Shown here one piece after another: positions 8,389 to 16,493 of a DNA stretch of 36,477 nucleotides; within the stretch, counting starts at the first letter, position 1, and each line of letters begins with the position of its first letter. Source of the DNA: an uncultured cyanobacterium. Its GTDB lineage: Bacteria; Cyanobacteriota; Cyanobacteriia; Cyanobacteriales; Microcystaceae. A program made the translations under genes and the position numbers. The stretch is from contig CAISPN010000017.1 in the NCBI GenBank assembly GCA_903887375.1, positions 1-36,477 on the forward strand, given 5' to 3'. Below the pieces are notes generated by a model, which was not told the origin of the DNA, ran no database searches, and saw only the letters and a program-made list of their open reading frames with translations.

Positions 8389-10113
8389 ATGCTTATTGTT
8401 CAGAAATTTGGAGGTACTTCTGTTGGTACTGTAGAGCGCATTAAAGCTGTTGCCCAGCGAGTGATCCAATCAAAAGGACAAAACAACCAGGTGGTGGTTG
8501 TAGTTTCAGCCATGGGCAAAAGCACTGATGAGCTAGTAAACTTAGCCCAGCAGATTACAGATCAGCCTCCAAGACGCGAGATGGATATGTTGTTAGCAAC
8601 TGGTGAGCAGGTATCTATAGCTCTTCTTTCTATGGCACTAGATGCCCTTGGCCAAGGCGCAGTATCTCTAACAGGAGCTCAAGTTGGCATCAAAACCGAA
8701 GCAGAACATGGAAGAGCAAGAATTCTGGAAATCAATGCAGATAAAATTAGACAACATTTACAGCAAAACAAAGTTGTTGTAGTTGCCGGCTTTCAGGGAG
8801 TAACTAGTCAAGAAGAAATTACAACATTAGGCCGCGGTGGCTCTGATACTTCGGCAGTTGCTCTAGCAGCAGCCTTGGGCGCAGATCTTTGTGAGATTTA
8901 TACTGATGTTCCGGGAATTTTAACGACAGATCCGCGTTTAGTAGAAGAGGCAACTCTTTTGAGTGAGATTACCTCTGATGAAATGCTAGAGCTAGCCAGC
9001 CTAGGGGCTAAAGTACTACACCCTAGGGCTGTAGAAATTGCTCGCAACTACGGAGTTGCTTTGGTTGTTCGCTCTAGCTGGAGCGAGGATCCAGGTACTA
9101 AAGTGATATCTAGTCCAGTAGGAACAAGATCTTTAATTGGCTTGGAGATTACCAAAGCGGTAGATGCAGTAGAACTGGAAACAGACCAAACGAAATTAGC
9201 ACTTTTGCATATTCCCGACTCTCCAGGAGTAGCGGCTAAGTTGTTTAGAGCCTTGGCAGATCAGCAAGTCAATGTAGATCTAATCATCCAATCTATCCAC
9301 GAGGGCAACACCAATGACATTGGCTTTACAGTCAACAAGCAATCTTTACCAAAAGCCTTAAGCGTGGATCAAGTCTTTGGATCAGAGATACTTATTGAAG
9401 AAGATGTTGCTAAAATCTCAATATCTGGAGCAGGAATGATTGGCAGGCCAGGAATAGCAGCCAAGATGTTTCAGACACTTGCTAATTCCAATATCAATAT
9501 AGAAATGATCTCCACCTCGGAAATTAAAGTCAGCTGCCTCATCAAGTCTAGGGATGGCCAATTGGCCTTAGAAAACCTGATGAATGCTTTTGAGATCTAT
9601 AGCAATAGAGAAATTATGATTCCCTATAGCCGAGAGCTTCCAGCAGTTAGAGGCGTAGCTTTAGATGACAATCAATCTAAAATTGCGGTTAAAAATGTAC
9701 CAAATAGGCCAGGAACTTCCGCTCAAATCTTTGCTCTGCTGGCAGCAAAAAATATCAGCGTAGATATGATCATTCAATCCCAGCGCTCGCGCCTAGTAGC
9801 AGGTGAGGTGACCAAAGATATAGCTTTTACAGTAGCCCAAGAAGATGGACAAAATGCAGCTTTAACCCTCAAAGATGCTGGCTTTAGTGAGGTTATTGTA
9901 GATCCCAATATAGCCAAAGTTAGTATAGTAGGCACTGGCATGGTTGAACGCCCTGGTGTGGCAGCAGACTTTTTTGACTCTTTAGCTCAAGAAAATATCA
10001 ATATTCAAATGATCGCCACCTCTGAAATCAAAGTTAGCTGTGTCGTAGCCAAAGATCAAGGAGCAAAAGCACTAAAAGCAGCTCATAAAGCCTTCAATTT
10101 AGGTAAAATTTAA
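8389..10113 (+). CDS. lysC: Aspartate kinase with four ACT domains
   Basis: 574 residues, ATG start. The N-terminal amino-acid kinase domain (about 1-245) begins with LIVQKFGGTSVG, the aspartokinase signature, and includes TTLGRGGSDTSAVALAAAL, for substrate and ATP binding. Four ACT modules follow at about 262-335, 340-410, 425-500 and 505-574, two with SPGVAAKLF or RPGTSAQIF type cores and two with ISTSEIKVS or IATSEIKVS ends. Four ACT domains is the cyanobacterial arrangement, where lysine and threonine inhibit together. It phosphorylates aspartate at the head of the lysine, threonine and methionine pathways. No leader peptide or riboswitch was seen in the 40 nt upstream. Confidence 0.95.
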   Translation: MLIVQKFGGTSVGTVERIKAVAQRVIQSKGQNNQVVVVVSAMGKSTDELVNLAQQITDQPPRREMDMLLATGEQVSIALLSMALDALGQGAVSLTGAQVGIKTEAEHGRARILEINADKIRQHLQQNKVVVVAGFQGVTSQEEITTLGRGGSDTSAVALAAALGADLCEIYTDVPGILTTDPRLVEEATLLSEITSDEMLELASLGAKVLHPRAVEIARNYGVALVVRSSWSEDPGTKVISSPVGTRSLIGLEITKAVDAVELETDQTKLALLHIPDSPGVAAKLFRALADQQVNVDLIIQSIHEGNTNDIGFTVNKQSLPKALSVDQVFGSEILIEEDVAKISISGAGMIGRPGIAAKMFQTLANSNINIEMISTSEIKVSCLIKSRDGQLALENLMNAFEIYSNREIMIPYSRELPAVRGVALDDNQSKIAVKNVPNRPGTSAQIFALLAAKNISVDMIIQSQRSRLVAGEVTKDIAFTVAQEDGQNAALTLKDAGFSEVIVDPNIAKVSIVGTGMVERPGVAADFFDSLAQENINIQMIATSEIKVSCVVAKDQGAKALKAAHKAFNLGKI

Positions 10114-10133
10114 TCCTCAAACACTCAACAAGC

Positions 10134-10146
10134 GCAAATCATTTGC
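10134..10146. promoter_or_regulatory. Perfect 6-1-6 inverted repeat upstream of feoA
   Basis: GCAAATCATTTGC is symmetric around its central C. It lies 20 nt after the aspartokinase stop and 135 nt upstream of feoA. No T-run follows, so it is not a standard terminator. The 6-1-6 shape is reminiscent of Fur-type operators, but the bases do not match the usual GATAAT core; a role in iron control is only a guess. Confidence 0.3.
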
Positions 10147-10229
10147 AATAAATAAAGCAAAGGATATAGCCAATAACACTACAAAAATCGGGGAGAGCAA
10201 ACCTAACAAAATATTTTTTATTTGCACTA

Positions 10230-10261
10230 TTGAGAATTTTATGCAACAATGAGCCTATAAA
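10230..10261 (+). promoter_or_regulatory. Candidate feoAB promoter
   Basis: TTGAGA (10230-10235) and TATAAA (10256-10261) are separated by 20 nt, longer than ideal. The start would fall a few bases before the feoA ATG at 10281, giving a very short leader. The stretch TGAGAATTTTATGCA inside it is a poor Fur-box match on one half only. Confidence 0.3.
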
Positions 10262-10280
10262 GTAAATAGCAAAAGTAGCA

Positions 10281-10517
10281 ATGACCTTAGCAGATTTAAA
10301 AGTTGGACAATTTGCCACAGTTGAGTTTGTAGAGTCCGGATTACATGGACAAGGACTTAAAAATCGACTAGAGGCAATGGGAGTATGTCCCGGCAAGACA
10401 GTAAGAGTGTTGCGCAAAGCAGCCCTAGGCGGACCGCTTGGAGTCAGAGTCGGTGCTACTACTGAGATAGCAATTCGCACTCAAGAAGCCAAATTGGTGA
10501 TCATTAAACCTCATTAG
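10281..10517 (+). CDS. feoA: FeoA, ferrous iron transport accessory protein
   Basis: 78 residues, ATG start. It is an SH3-like FeoA domain: LADLKVGQFATV at the start, NRLEAMGVCPGKTVRVL in the middle and GVRVGATTEIAIR at the end. FeoA is a small cytosolic protein that works with the FeoB transporter for uptake of Fe2+. It is followed 21 nt later by feoB on the same strand, a standard feoAB operon. No FeoC is present, which is normal for cyanobacteria. The gene was placed at this ATG because the FeoA fold begins almost at once after it. Confidence 0.93.
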   Translation: MTLADLKVGQFATVEFVESGLHGQGLKNRLEAMGVCPGKTVRVLRKAALGGPLGVRVGATTEIAIRTQEAKLVIIKPH

Positions 10518-10538
10518 CGATTAAATCAAGAATCAAAT

Positions 10539-12377
10539 ATGAAATGCCACAGTGGAGCAAATGCCACCCCAATAGCTAATGCGCTCAAGAGGATAGCTGT
10601 AATTGGGATGCCCAACACAGGAAAGTCAACTCTCTTCAATAAAATTACTGGAGCAAATGCAGCAGTTGGCAACTGGCCTGGCATAACTGTGGATATATTA
10701 CGAGCCAATGTCAAGATCAAAGGAGAATTAGTTGAATTTGTAGACCTACCCGGTATTTATGATCTTAATGGCTTTTCAGATGACGAGAAGGTTGTCCAGA
10801 AATTTTTAGAAAGTTTTCCCTTTGACTTAGTTGTTGTGGTAATCAACGCCTCTCAGATAGATCGACAGATCTTATTACCTCTGCAAATCAAAGCTTTAGG
10901 CATTCCAGCGGTTGTAGCTCTGAATATGGCAGATGAAGCCAAACGCTATGGAATTTCTATTAATCTTGAGCAACTAAATGCAGATTTAGGTATGCCTACT
11001 CTGTTAATTAGTGCAAAATATGGCCGAGGTTATGAAAGGCTAATAGAGGCACTTAACCAATCTCTGCAAATCAACAAACAATCCTATCAAGTTGTTGACT
11101 TGCACGAGCATCTCTTAGAGCATAGGGTAGATCCATCTCAGTTAGAAAACTTTGTAGCTAAATCAGTCCAAATGCCCCCAATTCTCCAGATGACCTTTAC
11201 TAATCGCCTGGATCAATTGCTGATGCATCCAATATGGGGCATACCTTTATTTTTTCTGTCCATGCTAGGGGTGTTTTGGATTATCTGGAATGCGGGATTA
11301 CCAACCCAGAAGTTGATGGGACAGTTGAGTGATTGGATTTTAAAGTATGCAATCAATCCAGTACTTTCACACATGCCAGAAATTATCAAGGATTTTATTA
11401 TCAACGGTCTTTGGAACGGTTTAGCAACAGTAGCTTCGTTTATTCCATTAATTATCATCTTCTTTTTTGCCATGGCCATCTTGGAAGATAGTGGATATTT
11501 GGCAAGAGCTGCCTATATCACCGATGCTTTGATGGATAGGGTCGGGCTCGATGGGCGAGCTTTCGTGATGCAAATGATGGGCTTTGGTTGCAATGTTCCT
11601 GCCTTGATGGGCACTAGAGTACTGCGCTCACGCAGTATGAGGCTATTATCTATGTTGGTGATTACCTTCTCGCTCTGCAGTGCCCGATTGGCAGTCTTTG
11701 TCTTTATTATCGCTGCTATTTTTTCTAAAGCGCAAGGGCCTTTTGTTCTTTTTAGTTTATATGCATTGAGCTTTGTAGCCGCCTTTGTAGCTGCGGCTAT
11801 TTTTAGTAGGCTCAAGGCCTTTAAAAATAGCGAACCATTTGTACTAGAGTTGCCACCCTACCGCTTACCAACTTTCAAGCAAGTAGTTTTTAGAAGTTGG
11901 GGAGAACTCAGAGCCTTTCTCTCCAAGGCTACAGGTTATATTGTTTTTGGCTGTATGGGAGTCTGGTTTTTAACCAATTTTCCAGTTGGGGCTAAAGGGT
12001 TAGATACCCTTGGTGGACAATTGGGTTTATTCTTGCAGCCAATTATGAAGCCGATTGGAATCACCCCCCAATTGACTTTAGCCTTGATTTTTGGCTTTGT
12101 AGCTAAAGAAGTAGTAGTAGGATCTTTGGCTGTGATCTATGCAACCAATGCCGCAGAGGTAGCTCAACATATAGCAGCAACAATCACTCCTGTTCAGGCC
12201 TACAGCTTTTGTATTTTTTGTCTACTCTATACTCCCTGTTTGACTACAGTAGCAACAATGAAAGCTGAATCCAAATCTTGGAGTTATACAATATTTTCTC
12301 TAATGAGCTCGTTGATTTATGCTTGGATCTGTAGCTTTATCTTTTACCAAGGGGCTCTTTTACTAGGTTTTAGATAG
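10539..12377 (+). CDS. feoB: FeoB, GTP-dependent ferrous iron transporter
   Basis: 612 residues. The N-terminal G domain has G1 GMPNTGKST (residues 23-31), G2 region NWPGITVD, G3 DLPGIYDL near residue 70 and G4 NMAD near residue 129. Two gate regions follow with the typical SGYLARAAYITDALMDRVGL and GFGCNVPALMGTR in the first and FVAKEVVVGSLAVIYA in the second, among about 8-10 membrane helices. FeoB moves Fe2+ across the plasma membrane. At 612 residues it is at the short end of the family, because the linker between G domain and membrane part is compact and the C-terminal cytosolic tail is missing. An 18-residue leader before the G domain begins MKCHSG. Downstream the gene converges on a small minus-strand gene. 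Confidence 0.94.
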   Translation: MKCHSGANATPIANALKRIAVIGMPNTGKSTLFNKITGANAAVGNWPGITVDILRANVKIKGELVEFVDLPGIYDLNGFSDDEKVVQKFLESFPFDLVVVVINASQIDRQILLPLQIKALGIPAVVALNMADEAKRYGISINLEQLNADLGMPTLLISAKYGRGYERLIEALNQSLQINKQSYQVVDLHEHLLEHRVDPSQLENFVAKSVQMPPILQMTFTNRLDQLLMHPIWGIPLFFLSMLGVFWIIWNAGLPTQKLMGQLSDWILKYAINPVLSHMPEIIKDFIINGLWNGLATVASFIPLIIIFFFAMAILEDSGYLARAAYITDALMDRVGLDGRAFVMQMMGFGCNVPALMGTRVLRSRSMRLLSMLVITFSLCSARLAVFVFIIAAIFSKAQGPFVLFSLYALSFVAAFVAAAIFSRLKAFKNSEPFVLELPPYRLPTFKQVVFRSWGELRAFLSKATGYIVFGCMGVWFLTNFPVGAKGLDTLGGQLGLFLQPIMKPIGITPQLTLALIFGFVAKEVVVGSLAVIYATNAAEVAQHIAATITPVQAYSFCIFCLLYTPCLTTVATMKAESKSWSYTIFSLMSSLIYAWICSFIFYQGALLLGFR

Positions 12378-12507
12378 GATGAGACTCATTGCCTTCAAAT
12401 TGTATGATTTATCCAAAAAGCTAGTATTAAATCATCAAAGAAACAACCTTCCAATATTCAATTTTTCTAGCTGTAGGCAGATTTATCTTAACTAAATCTA
12501 AATATTC

Positions 12508-12747
12508 TTACTTGGTTAATGCTCTTTTCTTCTTCAAATATCTCAAACCCCAAAATAGAGGAAGACCCAAAACCAAACCATCTTCTGGGGAAAATTCAAA
12601 AAGCTGAGGAGGATTAGCTTTAAAAGCCAGACCCATTTGACCATTGACATTAGTAGGACTTCCAAAATTCTGCGCATTAACCGGAGCAGAAAAAGAGATT
12701 GAGCTAGTAAGTAAAAGGATGCTCAAGCCTGTAAAATTTAAGTGCAT
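12508..12747 (-). CDS. Small exported protein with possible PFE/PEP-CTERM-like sorting tail
   Basis: 79 residues. A signal peptide (about residues 1-25) ends in a VNAQ-type cleavage site. A short, low-complexity mature part of about 25 residues rich in Asn, Gly and Pro follows. The C-terminus reads FEFSPEDG, then a hydrophobic stretch (LVLGLPLFWGLRYL), then KKKRA. Short motif, membrane helix and basic end is the tripartite plan of exosortase-type sorting signals, and the FEFSP..G start resembles what I recall as the cyanobacterial PFE-CTERM variant. The mature segment between signal and anchor is very small, so the product would be little more than a surface-anchored peptide. I do not recognise a function. 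It is monocistronic on the minus strand, between convergent feoB and moaC. Confidence 0.6.
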   Translation of the reverse strand: MHLNFTGLSILLLTSSISFSAPVNAQNFGSPTNVNGQMGLAFKANPPQLFEFSPEDGLVLGLPLFWGLRYLKKKRALTK

Positions 12748-12827
12748 TTAAACTTGTGTTGTATATTTGTCCCTTAAATTTTATAAATAATTCTTTGGTT
12801 GGAAACAATTTATGAAGAAATATATTG

Positions 12828-13319
12828 TTAAGTATTTTGTAGCCTGTGATAATCTGACTTGCCACCAGTTTTACTAACTAAATGGATAGATTGGATCTCC
12901 ATACCATGCTCTAGCGCTTTAGCCATATCATAAAGAGTTAGTGCGCATATTGAAACTGACGCCAGAGCTTCCATCTCCACCCCAGTTTCAGCTTTAGTAA
13001 CAACAGTTGCCTCAATTTGATACCCAGGTAAATTAGCAACTGGGGTGATATTGACTTCTATTTTATGTAGAGGTAGAGGATGACAAAGAGGAATCAGTTG
13101 GGAGGTTTGTTTAGCCGCCATAATTCCAGCTAGGCGAGCGGTAGATAAAACATCACCTTTGGGTAGATTGCCAGCTTGAATTGCTGCAAATGTATCTTGA
13201 CTCATCTTGATATATCCCCTAGCTTTAGCTTCCCTAAGGGTTACAGCCTTAGCCGAGACATCAACCATATTGGCTAGTCCTTGGGAATTTAGATGAGTGA
13301 GTTCTTTTTTTTCTTGCAT
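12828..13319 (-). CDS. moaC: Cyclic pyranopterin monophosphate synthase MoaC
   Basis: 163 residues from the ATG at 13319 ([10 protein letters not shown]). A longer in-frame reading up to 13403 would overlap a tRNA gene on the other strand and exceed the family length of about 160, so it was not used. Family motifs are [14 protein letters not shown], the region around [31 protein letters not shown] and KTGGKSDY at the end, which form the active site. MoaC acts with MoaA in the first step of molybdenum-cofactor synthesis. The molybdopterin partner genes are not in the window. On the minus strand it lies downstream of bioD, with the antisense of tRNA-Arg in between. Confidence 0.93.
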   Translation of the reverse strand: MQEKKELTHLNSQGLANMVDVSAKAVTLREAKARGYIKMSQDTFAAIQAGNLPKGDVLSTARLAGIMAAKQTSQLIPLCHPLPLHKIEVNITPVANLPGYQIEATVVTKAETGVEMEALASVSICALTLYDMAKALEHGMEIQSIHLVSKTGGKSDYHRLQNT

Positions 13320-13343
13320 GATAAATTGAGATTGTGTTATATT
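13314..13343 (+). promoter_or_regulatory. Candidate promoter of tRNA-Arg(ACG)
   Basis: TTGCAT (13314-13319), 18 nt spacer, then extended -10 TGTTATATT ending at 13343. Transcription would start about 10-12 nt before the tRNA. The -35 element coincides with the start codon of moaC on the other strand. Confidence 0.45.
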
Positions 13344-13361
13344 TGTTAAGTTGAAGAGCAA

Positions 13362-13434
13362 GGGCTTGTAGCTTAGTGGATAGAGTGCGTGGCTACGGAC
13401 CATGAGGTCGGGGGTTCGAATCCCTCCAAGCCCG
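13362..13434 (+). tRNA. trnR-ACG: tRNA-Arg (anticodon ACG)
   Basis: 73 nt cloverleaf. Acceptor GGGCTTG pairs with CAAGCCC; the D stem is GCTT/GAGT (one G-T pair); the anticodon stem CGTGG/CCATG encloses loop CTACGGA with anticodon ACG. The T arm is GGGGG-TTCGAAT-CCCTC and the discriminator is G; CCA is not encoded. ACG is normally edited to ICG by TadA and reads CGU, CGC and CGA. Its last base touches the stop codon of bioD on the opposite strand. Confidence 0.96.
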
Positions 13435-14106
13435 TTAAAAAATATATTCTAGATCCAAGTTTGCCGCAGCTTGGACTAGAAGATCTAAATCATCTCCTTC
13501 AAGATAAGGAAAATAGCCAATAACAGGAGTTTGGGTCAATTGCACAATCAAATCTCTTGGAGCCCAGTTGTCTATTTGCTGCTGGCTTAGATGTGATTGA
13601 CAATTTAGAACAATACCAAGAATATTTACTCCCTTTTGACGAGCAAGTGCCACATTAGCGACAATTTGGGCAATAACTCCTAATTGAACTGGTGCTACAA
13701 GAATAGTTGCCAGATTCCAGCTAGCAGCTAGATCTGCAAAAACCAGTTCTTGAGTAATTGGTGAACCTAGTCCGCCACTTCCTTCAGCTAGGACCAGAGC
13801 CTTAGTTTCTCTTTGATGAGAAAAGACTTGCCAAAGATACCCAAGATCAACGCTTTTACCCTCTAAAGCTGCCGCCAAAGGGGGAGCTAGAGGCGCATCA
13901 AAGATCAAAGGAGAGAGAATAGTAAATAGCTGATCTTTAAATAAGGCTTGATAATGTTCAAGATCACCATGTCCTGTTTGAACTAATTTAATCAGTGCTA
14001 TTTCCTTATGAGCATTGTACTTAAGCCAATAGGCGGCTAAAGCTGTGATAAGCTTGGTTTTTCCAATTTCAGTATTGATTCCACTGACCAGTATTGCTCG
14101 ATTCAT
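13435..14106 (-). CDS. bioD: Dethiobiotin synthetase BioD
   Basis: 223 residues, ATG at 14106. The N-terminal P-loop [12 protein letters not shown] matches the BioD G-x-D/N-T-E-x-G-K-T pattern. LVQTGHGD near residue 42 corresponds to the KPxxTG substrate loop with a small change, and [11 protein letters not shown] near residue 107 matches the EGAGG metal/carboxylate motif. It makes dethiobiotin from DAPA, CO2 and ATP. Replacement of Lys-Pro by LVQ in the substrate loop is a mild divergence, also seen in other cyanobacterial BioDs as far as I recall. It ends exactly at the tRNA-Arg 3' end, and moaC follows 115 nt later on the same strand. Confidence 0.88.
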   Translation of the reverse strand: MNRAILVSGINTEIGKTKLITALAAYWLKYNAHKEIALIKLVQTGHGDLEHYQALFKDQLFTILSPLIFDAPLAPPLAAALEGKSVDLGYLWQVFSHQRETKALVLAEGSGGLGSPITQELVFADLAASWNLATILVAPVQLGVIAQIVANVALARQKGVNILGIVLNCQSHLSQQQIDNWAPRDLIVQLTQTPVIGYFPYLEGDDLDLLVQAAANLDLEYIF

Positions 14107-14165
14107 GAAAATTAAGAAAGTCTTTAGCTAAGTGATCAAATATTTTATGAGCAATTAGATATGAT

Positions 14166-14171
14166 TATAAT
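14166..14171 (+). promoter_or_regulatory. Candidate -10 box for prs
   Basis: A perfect TATAAT lies 10 nt upstream of the TTG at 14181 and 97 nt upstream of the first in-frame ATG (14268). The -35 (TTTTAT at 14143) is weak. If used, the mRNA would start close to 14178, making the TTG start almost leaderless. Confidence 0.35.
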
Positions 14172-14180
14172 GGTTCAATC

Positions 14181-15227
14181 TTGCAAAATTTACATATTAT
14201 AAGGTCTGCCACAATTGAGGGGAATGAGCTGCCTGTGAACAATACTGTTGCCTTAACACTGCATTCGATGCTTCAGTCTGTTTCTGATAGCAATCGTCTT
14301 CGCATTTTTTCTGGATCTGCCAATGTTCCTCTATCGCGAGAAGTAGCTCGTTATCTCGGGGTAGATCTAGGTCCAATGGTTCGCAAGCGTTTTGCTGATG
14401 GCGAGCAGTACGTACAGATCCAAGAATCGATTCGCGGTTCTGATATCTATTTAATTCAGCCAGGAAGTAAGCCTGTCAATGACAGCTTTATGGAGCTGTT
14501 GATCATGATTGATGCCTGCCGTCGTGCTTCAGCTAGACAAATCACAGCAGTTATTCCCTATTACTGCTACGCCAGAGCTGATAGAAAAACTGCAGGCAGA
14601 GAGTCTATCACAGCCAAGTTAGCGGCTAATCTGCTGACTCAAGCTGGAGCAGATAGAATTTTGGCAATGGATCTGCATTCATCACAGATTCAGGGATATT
14701 TTGATATTCCCCTAGACCATGTTTACGGCTCACCAGTTCTAATCAACTATCTACTAGAAAAAGAGCTCTCTGATATGGTGATTGTCTCACCTGATGTTGG
14801 CGGGGTGGCTAGAGCCAGAGCTTTTGCCAAGAAACTACATGATGCTCCTCTGGCGATAATTGATAAGCGTCGTCAAAGCCATAATGTAGCAGAAGTAGTC
14901 AATCTCATAGGAGATGTCAAGGGCAAAACTGCAATATTGGTTGATGACATGATTGATACCGCAGGAACCATAGTTGCCGGTGCCCGTTTGCTCAAAGAAA
15001 ATGGCGCCAAGGAAGTCTATGCCTGTGCTACCCATGCGGTCTTTTCTCATCCAGCTATAGAAAGACTCAGCGGCGGCGACCTAGAAGAGGTGATTGTTAC
15101 CAATACAATTCCAATAGAAGAAGAAAACCGTTTTAAACAATTGACCGTACTTTCTGTTGCCAACCTTCTAGGAGAAGCTATCTGGCGTATCCATGAAGAA
15201 ACTTCAGTTAGTAGTATGTTTCGTTAG
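14181..15227 (+). CDS. prs: Ribose-phosphate pyrophosphokinase
   Basis: 348 residues if started at TTG 14181. The body is a canonical class I PRPP synthase: RIFSGSANVPL, VRKRFADGEQYVQI, YYCYARADRK (ATP site), MDLHSSQIQGYFDIP, and the PRPP-binding loop LVDDMIDTAGTIV near residue 255. It makes PRPP from ribose-5-phosphate and ATP for nucleotides, histidine and tryptophan. The start is uncertain: the first ATG (14268) yields 319 residues, but IIRSAT just upstream resembles the MIRSAT N-terminus that I recall for cyanobacterial Prs, which favours TTG 14181 or an ATT/ATA at 14196/14199. Divergent from bioD; the antiporter gene follows after 44 nt. Confidence 0.93.
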   Translation: MQNLHIIRSATIEGNELPVNNTVALTLHSMLQSVSDSNRLRIFSGSANVPLSREVARYLGVDLGPMVRKRFADGEQYVQIQESIRGSDIYLIQPGSKPVNDSFMELLIMIDACRRASARQITAVIPYYCYARADRKTAGRESITAKLAANLLTQAGADRILAMDLHSSQIQGYFDIPLDHVYGSPVLINYLLEKELSDMVIVSPDVGGVARARAFAKKLHDAPLAIIDKRRQSHNVAEVVNLIGDVKGKTAILVDDMIDTAGTIVAGARLLKENGAKEVYACATHAVFSHPAIERLSGGDLEEVIVTNTIPIEEENRFKQLTVLSVANLLGEAIWRIHEETSVSSMFR

Positions 15228-15271
15228 CATTCTAGTGCGCTCTTATTTGGGAGCCACAATAATAAAATAAT

Positions 15272-16489
15272 ATGACCAGCTTTGAAATCATTGCTTGGCT
15301 TTTGACTCTGACTGCCATTGGCGGCTATTTGAACCATAGGTTTGTCAAGTTTCCGCCTACTATTGGGCTGATGGCTTTTTCTTTTGCGTTGTCTTTACTG
15401 GCAATGCTTTTGAACAAATTGGGCTGGTTGGATTTGAGTGGCTATGTTACTTTTATTGACAGCATTGATCTCTCTGAGGTTCTTTTACATGGAATGCTGG
15501 CATTTTTGCTCTTTGCCGGCGCTCTACAAATCAATATAGACGAGCTAAAAAGTGTCAAATGGGCAGTGGGAATATTAGCAATTTCTGGTGTGGTGATAGC
15601 TACATTTGTCACAGGAAGCCTAGTCTGGCTTTTAGCTGGAATGCTCTCTTTGAAATTGCCTTATTTCTACGCTCTTTTATTTGGCGCGTTAATTTCGCCA
15701 ACTGATCCTATTGCAGTTCTCTCGATTCTCAAGCAATCTGGTCTTCCTCGCAGACTCTATGTCAAAATTGGGGCTGAGAGTCTTTTTAATGATGGGATTG
15801 GGGTTGTTGCCTTTATTACGATTTTGGGACTAGCCGATGGTACCCAACCGATAGACCCTGGTATAGTGATAGCTTTGTTGATTCGACAGGCTTTAGGAGG
15901 GGCGATTGTCGGGATTTGTTTGGGTTGGATTACCTACTTATTACTGCGCTCAATTGATTCCTATACAGTAGAAATTCTTCTGACTCTCTCTTTAGTTACT
16001 GGCGGCTATGTCCTGGCCGAATCTCTCAATTGTTCAGCTCCAATTTGTATAGTAGTAGCTGGGCTTATGCTGGGTAACAGGGGGCGCAATTTAGGTATAG
16101 ACCTTGAGACCAAATCTCATCTAGATGAATTTTGGGAATTATTAGATGAGATTCTCAACGCTGTACTCTTTATAATGATCGGCTTGGAAATATTGGTCAT
16201 ATCCCTTTCAACTCGTTATATTGCCTTGGGTATTTTTGCTATAGTAGCGGTTTTGTTAGGAAGGATTATCAGTGTTGGTATACCCTCTGGTTTACTTCGT
16301 TTTGATTGGAAGATGATTACTCTTTTTACCTGGGGCGGGCTCAAGGGTGGCTTATCTATTGCTATGGCACTATCTCTCCCTGCTGGCCCTGAAAAGGCTA
16401 TCATTTTGCCCATCACCTATATTGTTGTATTATTTTCGATTCTTGTTCAGGGACTGACTTTTAAATCCTCTCTCAAATTTCTTGGCTAA
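15272..16489 (+). CDS. Na+/H+ antiporter, CPA1 (NhaP-like) family
   Basis: 405 residues, ATG start, about 12-13 hydrophobic helices. The conserved transport core is [16 protein letters not shown] near residue 143 and [15 protein letters not shown] near residue 167, with the paired acidic residues (Asp in SPTDP, Asp in FNDG) typical of CPA1 exchangers. It exchanges Na+ for H+ at the plasma or thylakoid membrane and serves salt and pH balance. No cytosolic C-terminal regulatory domain is present, so it is the short form. Its end is 4 nt from the ATG of the copper ATPase gene, so the two are likely one operon. Confidence 0.9.
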   Translation: MTSFEIIAWLLTLTAIGGYLNHRFVKFPPTIGLMAFSFALSLLAMLLNKLGWLDLSGYVTFIDSIDLSEVLLHGMLAFLLFAGALQINIDELKSVKWAVGILAISGVVIATFVTGSLVWLLAGMLSLKLPYFYALLFGALISPTDPIAVLSILKQSGLPRRLYVKIGAESLFNDGIGVVAFITILGLADGTQPIDPGIVIALLIRQALGGAIVGICLGWITYLLLRSIDSYTVEILLTLSLVTGGYVLAESLNCSAPICIVVAGLMLGNRGRNLGIDLETKSHLDEFWELLDEILNAVLFIMIGLEILVISLSTRYIALGIFAIVAVLLGRIISVGIPSGLLRFDWKMITLFTWGGLKGGLSIAMALSLPAGPEKAIILPITYIVVLFSILVQGLTFKSSLKFLG

Positions 16490-16493
16490 ATCG

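Noticed and set aside
10526-11815. Several open frames on the minus strand opposite feoB
   Set aside because: They follow the antisense of conserved G-domain and membrane codons, have no ribosome site or known motif, and are shadows.
12480-12498. GATTTA / TAAATC hairpin between feoB and the small exported protein
   Set aside because: Six A-T-rich pairs with a 7-nt loop and no T-run on either strand; too weak to call a terminator.
13320-13403. Longer start for MoaC (28 extra residues)
   Set aside because: It would cover part of a clear tRNA-Arg on the other strand, the extra residues are unlike the family, and ATG 13319 gives the normal length.
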